Position numbers and translations under genes: made by a program
Assembly: GCF_001557235.1 (NCBI RefSeq)
Contig: NZ_LSJI01000181.1
Location: forward strand, 1-7,350
Direction: 5' to 3'
From: Phenylobacterium sp. CCH9-H3
Lineage (GTDB): Bacteria; Pseudomonadota; Alphaproteobacteria; Caulobacterales; Caulobacteraceae
Length of the DNA stretch: 7,350 bases
Part shown: positions 1-5,063 of the stretch, one piece after another
Position numbering within the stretch: the stretch's first letter is position 1
Layout: every line of letters begins with the position of its first letter
The notes under the pieces: model-generated
What the model was told of the DNA's origin: nothing
Databases searched by the model: none
What the model saw: only the letters and a program-made list of their open reading frames with translations

Positions 1-72
1 CGGGCTCGACACCAGGAGCAGCAGCCCCCGCCGCACCGTCTCCCAAGGCTTATGATGATCGTCCGGCGTCAA
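1..72 (-). CDS. gmk: Guanylate kinase, N-terminal 24 codons only (runs off the left edge)
   Basis: Reading the minus strand from 72 gives a peptide that begins MTPDDHHKPWETV and continues RRGLLLLVSSP up to the window edge. The RRGLLLLVSSP stretch is the first beta strand of guanylate kinases, which leads into the ATP-binding P-loop; the P-loop itself lies outside the window. Guanylate kinase phosphorylates GMP to GDP in the cytoplasm. I chose the TTG at 70-72 because an in-frame stop lies a little further upstream (RC of 103-105) and a strong AGAGGGG Shine-Dalgarno sits 7 nt before it. An internal GTG (codon 13) is the alternative start, but it would remove a polar leader and has no comparable ribosome site. 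Its position after yicC matches the mltG-yicC-gmk order common in alphaproteobacteria, which supports the call. Only 24 residues are visible, so identity rests on a short motif plus context. Confidence 0.78.
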   Translation of the reverse strand, partial: MTPDDHHKPWETVRRGLLLLVSSP

Positions 73-79
73 CCCACTG

Positions 80-86
80 CCCCTCT
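80..86 (-). promoter_or_regulatory. Ribosome binding site that fixes the TTG start of gmk
   Basis: On the minus strand this reads AGAGGGG, a strong Shine-Dalgarno, 7 nt before the TTG at 70-72. No ATG or GTG has a similar site nearby, so it decides the start. Confidence 0.6.
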
Positions 87-156
87 GGCCGCGAAGCCGC
101 CCTTAGACACCAAGTCCCCGCCGCCCGCCAAGCGCGCCGCGGGCGTGCGTGTCCTG

Positions 157-406
157 AACCACGAACCACACGAACCCCACGAACGGGCCCAGGCATCTCG
201 GACCTTGCCGCCCCGCGCCGCAGGCGCTGTCAGTTGAACCGCAGAAAACGCAGAACAAAGACCCAGGCGCGCGTCCCGCCTCGACCCCGGCCTTCTGCGT
301 CCTTCTGCGTCTTCTGCGGTTGAATCATATCGGCGCTGGCACGCAAGAAGACCTCCGGCCTCGCAGCCCGCACGACCCGTTCGTGTGGTTCGTGTGGTTC
401 GTGGTT
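157..406. repeat. Structured intergenic repeat, copy A (nested inverted repeat between yicC and gmk)
   Basis: This element fills most of the 363-bp gap between yicC and gmk (73-435). Outer arms 157-187 and 376-406 are 31 bp and match as an inverted repeat at 30 of 31 positions; the right arm is three 9-bp units (TTCGTGTGG, TTCGTGTGG, TTCGTGGTT). Inside, 237-255 and 303-321 form a 19-bp inverted repeat with one mismatch, made of CGCAGAA heptamers (two on the left, three TTCTGCG on the right at 293, 303 and 312). A GAATC site lies at 322-326. The core 211-406 matches copy B: 43 of 45 bases for 211-255 against 1327-1371, and 42 of 48 for 291-338 against 1419-1466. Transcribed with the operon, it would fold into a long double-stemmed hairpin. 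It resembles long inverted intergenic repeats with CcrM sites described in Caulobacter, but I cannot confirm family membership. The rest of the gap (73-156, 407-435) shows no gene beyond the gmk leader. Confidence 0.93.
322..326. promoter_or_regulatory. GANTC (CcrM-type) methylation site in repeat copy A
   Basis: GAATC sits at the outer edge of the right inner arm, immediately after TTCTGCGGTT. The left arm carries AGTTGAACC at the mirrored place and lacks the site. CcrM methylates the adenine of GANTC in Caulobacter relatives; actual methylation here is inferred. Confidence 0.6.
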
Positions 407-435
407 GAACGCACGCCCCCCGCCGCGCCCCCGCG

Positions 436-1317
436 CTATTCCACATTCTGCACCTGCTCGCGGAACTGCTCTATGGTCGCCTTCAGGTCCAGGCCCACCG
501 CCGTCAGGGCCCCGGCCTGCGACTTGGAGCACAGGGTATTGGCCTCGCGCATGAACTCCTGGGTCAGGAAGTCCAGCCGCCGGCCCACCGCCCCATCCGA
601 CGCCAGCAGCCCGCGGGCCGCCTCCACGTGGGTGCGCAGCCGGTCCAGCTCCTCCTGCACGTCGGCCTTCACCGCCATGGCGGCGGCCTCCTGCACGATC
701 CGCTCCTCGGTGGCCGCCTCGCCGGCCAGCTCCTTCAGCCGCGCCTCGAAGCGGGCCTTGATCGCCGCCGGCTGGCCGGCCGCCACGTCCCGCGCCTGCC
801 CGGCCAGGTCGCCGATCCGGTCCACCTGGGCGTGCAGCACGCTCAGCAGGGCCGTCCCCTCTTCCCGCCGGGCGGCGGCCAGGCCATCCAGGGCCACGGC
901 GATGCTGGCGGCCATGGCGGCCTCGACCTCGGCCTGCACCTCCGGGTCCAGCCCCGCGTCGTCCGCCTCGATTACGCCCCGCAGCGACAGCAGCCCGTCC
1001 AGGCTGGGCGGCATGATCCGCCCGTCCTGCATGAACGGCGCGCCCAGGGCCAGGTAGCGCTCCAGCTGCTCCACGTTCACCCGCACCTGCGCCGCGCCCT
1101 CGCTGCGCTTGGCGTTGAGGCCCACGGTCAGGTTGCCGCGCTGGAAGCGGGCCTGGGCGCCCTCGCGCGCGGCCCGGTCCAGGGTCTCGAACCCCGGCGG
1201 CCCGCGGAACCGGACCTCCAGGTTCCGGCCGTTGACGCTCCGCGCCTCGACCGCCCACGTCCACCCGGCGTGCGCCCCCTCGGCCCGCCCAAACCCCGTC
1301 ATCCCCGAGATCGGCAT
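436..1317 (-). CDS. yicC: YicC/YloC-family protein (putative endoribonuclease)
   Basis: The protein has 293 residues, close to the roughly 290 of the family. The N-terminal signature MTGFGRAEG is at residues 6-14. The C-terminal DUF1732-type half carries DVQEELDRLRTHVEA (219-233) and the hallmark GRRLDFLTQEFMREANT (245-261) followed by SK (264-265), and it ends in the typical REQVQNVE. Family members from Escherichia coli and Bacillus subtilis have been linked to RNA turnover and reported as endoribonucleases; activity here is inferred. The protein is charged and helix-rich, with no signal peptide or membrane segment, so it should be cytosolic. The ATG at 1315-1317 is preceded by GGGGTGAG, whose first bases coincide with the edge of repeat copy B. 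It lies between mltG and gmk, its usual alphaproteobacterial place, but long repeats separate it from both neighbours. It may therefore depend on read-through from the fabF-mltG message. Confidence 0.93.
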   Translation of the reverse strand: MPISGMTGFGRAEGAHAGWTWAVEARSVNGRNLEVRFRGPPGFETLDRAAREGAQARFQRGNLTVGLNAKRSEGAAQVRVNVEQLERYLALGAPFMQDGRIMPPSLDGLLSLRGVIEADDAGLDPEVQAEVEAAMAASIAVALDGLAAARREEGTALLSVLHAQVDRIGDLAGQARDVAAGQPAAIKARFEARLKELAGEAATEERIVQEAAAMAVKADVQEELDRLRTHVEAARGLLASDGAVGRRLDFLTQEFMREANTLCSKSQAGALTAVGLDLKATIEQFREQVQNVE

Positions 1318-1326
1318 CAGCTCTCA

Positions 1327-1533
1327 CCCCGCGCCGCAGGCGCCGTCAATTGAACCGCAGAAAACGCAGAAAGCGCAGAAGAAGAATGATCGTAGCGCAG
1401 TCCCGGCCGCGACCCCGGCTTTCTGCGATCTTCTGCGTTTTCTGCGGTTGAATCATACGGGCGCTGACGCGCCGGACCGCCCGCAGCCTCACAGCCCGCA
1501 CGGCCCGTTCGTGTGGTTCGTGTGGTTCGTGGT
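1327..1533. repeat. Structured intergenic repeat, copy B (between mltG and yicC)
   Basis: This is a second copy of the element, in the same orientation as copy A, filling most of the 256-bp gap 1318-1573. The inner inverted repeat 1353-1371 / 1431-1449 is perfect over 19 bp. It is built from three CGCAGAA heptamers on the left (1356, 1365, 1374) facing three TTCTGCG on the right (1421, 1431, 1440), so pairing extends to about 26 bp with a small internal loop. GAATC follows at 1450-1454. The outer right arm 1504-1533 is identical to 376-405 of copy A over 30 bp. The matching left outer arm is absent, because the element abuts the yicC ribosome site and coding start at 1317. The middle (1372-1418) diverges from copy A. 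Both copies end 30-40 bp from the stop codon of the gene transcribed before them (mltG here, yicC for copy A). I see no other feature in this gap. Confidence 0.93.
1450..1454. promoter_or_regulatory. GANTC (CcrM-type) methylation site in repeat copy B
   Basis: GAATC is at exactly the position it holds in copy A, just outside the right inner arm. Conservation beside diverged spacer sequence suggests the site belongs to the element. Methylation is inferred. Confidence 0.6.
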
Positions 1534-1573
1534 CGACGCCAGGCACCCCGACGCCCCACAGCGCCGCGGACCA

Positions 1574-2581
1574 TCACCGCCCGCCCGTCGCCGCGCGGTC
1601 GCGTTCGATCTGGCGCCAGCGCTGGACGTTCTTCTCGTGCTGTTCGTAGGTGGTGGCGAAGGCGTGGCCGCCCGTCCCGTCCGCCACGAAATAGAGCTCG
1701 TCCGTCTTCGGCGGGTTCAGCACCGCCGCCAGGGACTCCCGCCCGGGGTTAGCGATCGGCCCCGGCGGCAGGCCGGCCACCTTGTACGAGTTCCAGGGGC
1801 TCTCGGCGGCCAGTTCCGAGGCGCGGATGCCCCGCCCCAGCGGCCGGCCCTTGGTCAGGCCATAGATGATCGTCGGGTCGCTCTGCAGCAGCATCCCGGC
1901 CCGCAGGCGGTTGATGAAGATCGCCGCCACCCGCGGCCGCTCCGCCGCCACGCCCGTCTCCTTCTCGACGATGGAGGCCAGGATCACCGCCTCCTGCGGC
2001 GTGGCCAGCGGCAGGCCCGGCTGGCGTTCGGCCCACAGCTTGGCCAGCACCTCGTCGTGCGCCTTGCGCATCCGCTGGATCACCGCCTCGCGGCTCTCCC
2101 CGCGCTGGATGTCGTAGGTGTCGGGCAGGACCGAGCCCTCGGGCGGTTCCGTGGCGGTTCCGGTCAGCACGGGCGAGGCGTTCACCGCGTCCAGCACCAT
2201 GCCGCTGGTCCAGCCCTCGGGGATCGTGATCGATCGGCGCACCACCTTGCCGGCGCGGATGTCGCCCAGCACCTTGGCCATGGAGGCGCCGGTGCGGAAC
2301 TCGTACTCGCCCGCCTTCAGGTCGCCCGCCGCGCCCGTCACCCGCGCCGCCAGGGCGAAGAGGCCCGCCGACGAGATCACCCCGGCCGCCTGCAGCGTCT
2401 CGCCGATCCGGCTCACGCCCGATCCGCGCTCCAGCACTACCACGGTGGAGGCGCCCTCCCGGGCCTTGGGGCCCGGTCCGGCGTAGGTCCAGACCCCCGC
2501 CAGGGCGATCAGCATGGCCAGGCCCAGGGCGATCAGGGCGCCCCCGCCCGCGGCCCTCCTGCTGATCCGGCCGCGGCTCAC
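1574..2581 (-). CDS. mltG: Endolytic murein transglycosylase MltG (YceG family)
   Basis: This 335-residue protein (family about 340) is an inner-membrane lytic transglycosylase that cleaves nascent glycan strands in the periplasm and is thought to set glycan length. A short basic N-terminus (SRGRISRR) precedes one hydrophobic membrane segment at about residues 11-33; a LysM-like region follows at about 45-110. The catalytic domain shows LASIVEKETG (201-210), whose first glutamate, E206, aligns with the catalytic Glu. It also has FINRLRAGM (222-230), LLQSDPTIIYG (231-241) and the closing SPWNSYKVAGLPPGPIANPG block (261-280). All are YceG hallmarks; older databases wrongly call this family aminodeoxychorismate lyase. 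The start is GTG at 2579-2581, whose GTGA overlaps the TGA of fabF by 4 bp, with only a weak AAGAAG upstream, so re-initiation after fabF is likely. The same frame stays open far upstream inside fabF, but that part has no homology and is a high-GC shadow. Confidence 0.94.
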   Translation of the reverse strand: MSRGRISRRAAGGGALIALGLAMLIALAGVWTYAGPGPKAREGASTVVVLERGSGVSRIGETLQAAGVISSAGLFALAARVTGAAGDLKAGEYEFRTGASMAKVLGDIRAGKVVRRSITIPEGWTSGMVLDAVNASPVLTGTATEPPEGSVLPDTYDIQRGESREAVIQRMRKAHDEVLAKLWAERQPGLPLATPQEAVILASIVEKETGVAAERPRVAAIFINRLRAGMLLQSDPTIIYGLTKGRPLGRGIRASELAAESPWNSYKVAGLPPGPIANPGRESLAAVLNPPKTDELYFVADGTGGHAFATTYEQHEKNVQRWRQIERDRAATGGR

Positions 2582-3861
2582 GCGTACTTCTTGAAGATCA
2601 CCGAGGCGTTGGTGCCGCCGAAGCCGAAGCTGTTCGACAGCGCCACATTGATCTCCATCGGCTTGGCCTTGTGGGCCACCAGGTCGATGGGCGTCTCGAC
2701 GGAGGGGTTGTCCAGGTTGATGGTCGGCGGGGCGATCTGGTCGCGGATCGCCAGGCAGCTGAACGCCGCCTCGATGGCGCCGGCCGCGCCCAGGAGGTGC
2801 CCGGTGGCCGACTTGGTGGAGCTCATGGTGGCCTTGGCCGCCGCATTGCCCAGGAGCCGCTCGACCGCGCCCAGCTCGATCTCGTCGCCCAGGGGCGTGG
2901 AGGTGCCGTGGGCGTTGATGTAGTCGATGTCGCCCGGGTCGATGCCGGCGTCCTTGATGGCCGCCTTCATGGCCCGGAAGCCGCCGTCGCCGTCCTCGGC
3001 CGGGGCGGTGATGTGATAGGCGTCGCCCGCCAGGCCGTAGCCGATGATCTCGGCGTAGATCTTGGCCCCGCGGGCCTTGGCGTGCTCCAGCTCCTCCAGC
3101 ACCAGGATGCCGGCGCCCTCGCCCATGACGAAGCCGTCGCGGTCCTTGTCGTAGGGGCGGCTGGCCTTGGTGGGCTCGTCGTTGAAGCCGGTCGACATGG
3201 CGCGGCAGGCGATGAAGCCGGCGATGCCCACCGGCACCACGCTGGCTTCCGCCCCGCCAGCGATCATCACGTCGGCGTCGCCGTACTTGATCAGCCGGGC
3301 CGCGTCGCCGATGGCGTGGGCGCCCGTGGCGCAGGCGGTGACTACGGCGTGGTTGGGGCCCTTGAAGCCGTAGCGGATCGAGACCTGGCCCGAGACCAGG
3401 TTGATCAGGGCCGAGGGGATGAAGAACGGGCTGACCCGGCGGGGGCCCTTCTCGTGCAGCTCGATGGCCGTCTCGGCGATGGTGCCGAGACCCCCGATGC
3501 CCGAGCCGATCATGACGCCGGTCCGCTCGCGGTCCTCGTCGGTCTTGGGCTCCCAGCCCGAATCCTTCACCGCCTCGTCCGCTGCGGCGATGCCGTAGAG
3601 GATGAAGTCGTCGACCCGGCGGCGGTCCTTCGGCGACAGGGTCTGGTCGGGGTCGAACGAGCCCGGAATGTCCGGCCCGCCCCCGCCGCGGCCGTCCACG
3701 CGGGGCACTTCGCACGCCACCTTGCAGGCGTAGTCGGACACATCGAAGGCCGTGATGTTCCCGGCCCCGGACTTGCCCTCCAGGATCTTCTTCCAGCTCA
3801 GTTCGGTCCCCTGCCCCAGCGGGGTGAGGAGCCCGATGCCGGTGACGACGACTCGACGCAT
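2578..3861 (-). CDS. fabF: 3-oxoacyl-[acyl-carrier-protein] synthase II (FabF)
   Basis: This is the elongating condensing enzyme of type II fatty-acid synthesis. It joins acyl chains to malonyl-ACP with loss of CO2 and is a cytosolic dimer. The 427-residue thiolase-fold protein opens with [16 protein letters not shown]. It carries the nucleophile C177 in [13 protein letters not shown]318 in [12 protein letters not shown]350 in STKS and H355 in [15 protein letters not shown], and ends with the NSFGFGGTN loop (410-418). The Cys-His-His triad marks an elongating KAS I/II rather than FabH. It is slightly longer than the E. coli enzyme (413), partly through a glycine-rich stretch around residues 57-66. 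GAGG lies 8 nt before the ATG at 3859-3861. It follows acpP across a 92-bp gap with a stem-loop and overlaps mltG at its stop. GACTC at 3850-3854 near the start and GATTC at 3927-3931 in the leader are GANTC sites. Confidence 0.97.
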   Translation of the reverse strand: MRRVVVTGIGLLTPLGQGTELSWKKILEGKSGAGNITAFDVSDYACKVACEVPRVDGRGGGGPDIPGSFDPDQTLSPKDRRRVDDFILYGIAAADEAVKDSGWEPKTDEDRERTGVMIGSGIGGLGTIAETAIELHEKGPRRVSPFFIPSALINLVSGQVSIRYGFKGPNHAVVTACATGAHAIGDAARLIKYGDADVMIAGGAEASVVPVGIAGFIACRAMSTGFNDEPTKASRPYDKDRDGFVMGEGAGILVLEELEHAKARGAKIYAEIIGYGLAGDAYHITAPAEDGDGGFRAMKAAIKDAGIDPGDIDYINAHGTSTPLGDEIELGAVERLLGNAAAKATMSSTKSATGHLLGAAGAIEAAFSCLAIRDQIAPPTINLDNPSVETPIDLVAHKAKPMEINVALSNSFGFGGTNASVIFKKYA

Positions 3862-3883
3862 GGCGATGACCTCAGAAACGGAA

Positions 3884-3920
3884 CCGCCGCGCCATCGGGT
3901 CTTCCCCAGCGACGCGGCGG
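3884..3920 (-). terminator. GC-rich stem-loop between acpP and fabF, possible attenuator
   Basis: On the transcribed strand, 3920-3913 and 3891-3884 form a perfect 8-bp stem, CCGCCGCG with CGCGGCGG. The 21-nt loop contains a smaller GGG/CCC pairing. It is followed by TTCCGTTTCT, which is T-rich but not a clean T run, so at most a weak terminator. Its position after acpP suits partial termination or 3'-end protection, giving more ACP than FabF. The structure is plain in the sequence; the function is inferred. Confidence 0.45.
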
Positions 3921-3953
3921 CTCTTTGATTCCAGGAACTTAGTCCGGACGGGC

Positions 3954-4193
3954 TTAGCCGCCCAGCCGCTCTTGAATGAACTTCACGGCGTCGCCGACGG
4001 TCTGGATATGCTCCGCCGCGTCGTCCGGGATCTCGATGTCGAACTCCTCTTCGAAGGCCATGACCAGCTCGACGTTGTCGAGGCTGTCGGCGCCGAGGTC
4101 GTCGATGAAGGAAGCCTTCTCGGTGACCTTCTCGGGGTCGGCATCGAGGTGTTCGATCACAATCTTACGGACGCGTTCAAGAACGTCGGACAT
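3954..4193 (-). CDS. acpP: Acyl carrier protein
   Basis: This is the small acidic carrier that holds growing acyl chains on a phosphopantetheine arm and delivers them to FabD, FabF, FabG and lipid A and phospholipid enzymes. At 79 residues it has normal length. The attachment serine is S37 in the signature [19 protein letters not shown] (33-51), and the recognition helix that follows is rich in Glu as in all bacterial ACPs. The C-terminus ([18 protein letters not shown]) is also typical. Composition is strongly acidic and there is no membrane or signal segment. The ATG at 4191-4193 has GAGGG 9 nt upstream. The gene is separated from fabG by 120 bp and from fabF by 92 bp, both with hairpins, and a promoter-like pair lies upstream. 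This suggests it is made partly as its own abundant message. Confidence 0.98.
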   Translation of the reverse strand: MSDVLERVRKIVIEHLDADPEKVTEKASFIDDLGADSLDNVELVMAFEEEFDIEIPDDAAEHIQTVGDAVKFIQERLGG

Positions 4194-4224
4194 TTGGTAG
4201 GTCCCTCAGGGCTTAGTCAGTGCT

Positions 4225-4253
4225 TGCATCGACGACGGGGACCGTGAAGTCAA
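4225..4253 (-). promoter_or_regulatory. Candidate promoter for acpP
   Basis: On the minus strand, TTGACT (4253-4248) is five of six matches to a -35 box. It is followed after 17 bp by GATGCA (4230-4225), a poor -10 with two matches. Initiation would fall near 4218, leaving a leader of about 25 nt to the acpP ATG. The good -35 and exact spacing favour it; the weak -10 keeps confidence low. Confidence 0.35.
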
Positions 4254-4276
4254 CTGTCGCCTTGGTGATCGAATTC

Positions 4277-4305
4277 GGGCGCCGGGTAGCATGTTCCGGA
4301 CGCCC
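4277..4305 (-). other. Stem-loop just downstream of fabG
   Basis: The transcript can pair 4305-4301 (GGGCG) with 4281-4277 (CGCCC), and 4299-4296 with 4285-4282 (CCGG on both sides). There is one bulged U and a 10-nt loop. It begins 8 nt past the fabG stop codon. No T run follows, so a classical intrinsic terminator is unlikely; it may instead protect the 3' end of the fabD-fabG message. Confidence 0.35.
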
Positions 4306-4313
4306 CGCGATAG

Positions 4314-5054
4314 TCAGATCATGGCCATGCCGCCGTTGACGTGCAGGGTCTGGCCGGTGACGTACCCGGCTTCGTCGGACGCCAGATAGGCGCAAGCGGC
4401 CGCCACGTCACCCCCCGCCCCCAGCCGGCCCGCTGGGATGGTGGCCAGGATTCCGGCCCGTTGCTGCTCGTTAAGCGCGTCGGTCATGGGGCTCGCGATG
4501 AAGCCCGGGGCCACGCAGTTGACCGTGATCCCGCGGGTGGCGACCTCCTGGGCCAGCGCCTTCGAGAACCCGATCATACCCGCCTTCGACGCCGCGTAGT
4601 TCGCCTGGCCAGGATTGCCGGTCACGCCGACGACGGAGGTGATGCCGATGATGCGGCCGAAGCGGCGCTTCATCATTCCGCGCATGGCGGCGCGGCTGAG
4701 GCGGAAGTAGCTCTCCAGGTTGACCTTGAGCACCGTCTCCCAGTCCTCGTCCTTCATCCGCATCAGAAGGCCGTCCTTCGTGATCCCCGCGTTGGCCACG
4801 AGGATGTCGAGCGGACGACCCGAGGCCGCCTCGGCCGCTTCGATCAGACCGTCGACGGCCGCCGAATCGGCCAGGTTGGCCGCGGCCACGGAAGCCCGCT
4901 CGCCGAGCCGGCTCGCGAGGTCCCGCAAGACGGGCTCCCGGGTTCCGGAGAGCACCACATGGGCGCCCTGGGCATGGAGGGTGGTGGCGATCTCGATGCC
5001 GATGCCGCCCGTGGCGCCGGTGACGAGGGCGGTCTTGCCGGTGAGTTCGAACAT
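4314..5054 (-). CDS. fabG: 3-oxoacyl-[acyl-carrier-protein] reductase (FabG)
   Basis: It catalyses the NADPH-dependent reduction of 3-oxoacyl-ACP to 3-hydroxyacyl-ACP, the first reductive step of each elongation round, as a cytosolic tetramer. It is a classical short-chain dehydrogenase of 246 residues, normal for FabG. The nucleotide-binding motif TGATGGIG is at 12-19 and NAG at 88-90. The catalytic tetrad is N112, S140, Y153 and K157 in the YAASK motif. NCVAPGFIASPMT (179-191) and the terminal YVTGQTLHVNGGMAMI (231-246) are characteristic of true FabG rather than other SDRs. The ATG at 5052-5054 has AAGAGG 5 nt upstream; that site overlaps the fabD stop (TAAGAGG), so ribosomes leaving fabD can start fabG. 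The 9-bp gap and shared pathway indicate a fabD-fabG transcriptional unit. A hairpin lies directly after its stop. Confidence 0.97.
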   Translation of the reverse strand: MFELTGKTALVTGATGGIGIEIATTLHAQGAHVVLSGTREPVLRDLASRLGERASVAAANLADSAAVDGLIEAAEAASGRPLDILVANAGITKDGLLMRMKDEDWETVLKVNLESYFRLSRAAMRGMMKRRFGRIIGITSVVGVTGNPGQANYAASKAGMIGFSKALAQEVATRGITVNCVAPGFIASPMTDALNEQQRAGILATIPAGRLGAGGDVAAACAYLASDEAGYVTGQTLHVNGGMAMI

Positions 5055-5063
5055 GGGCGCCTC

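Noticed and set aside
157..1533. CRISPR array or insertion sequence
   Set aside because: Only two copies about 1.1 kb apart with a gene between, no regular spacers, no cas or transposase gene, and no target duplication that I could see. A MITE-like origin remains possible but unsupported.
1317..1577. Small frames with HEPHEP-type peptides inside the repeats, also at 69-446
   Set aside because: The periodic peptide is a by-product of 9-bp DNA units read in frame. The same DNA has several open frames and variable spacers, as expected of non-coding structure.
1109..2923. Long plus-strand open frame of 604 codons across yicC, mltG and fabF
   Set aside because: It is antisense to three well-identified genes, is low in complexity and rich in Arg/Pro/Gly, and shows no domain. 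It is the usual high-GC shadow.
2582..3715. Upstream extension of the mltG frame, suggesting a giant fusion protein
   Set aside because: The upstream part is the out-of-frame shadow of fabF. The membrane-anchored MltG starts naturally at the GTG overlapping the fabF stop.
2671..3942. Plus-strand open frame of 423 codons antisense to fabF
   Set aside because: It mirrors fabF codon structure, has no recognisable motif and begins inside fabF.
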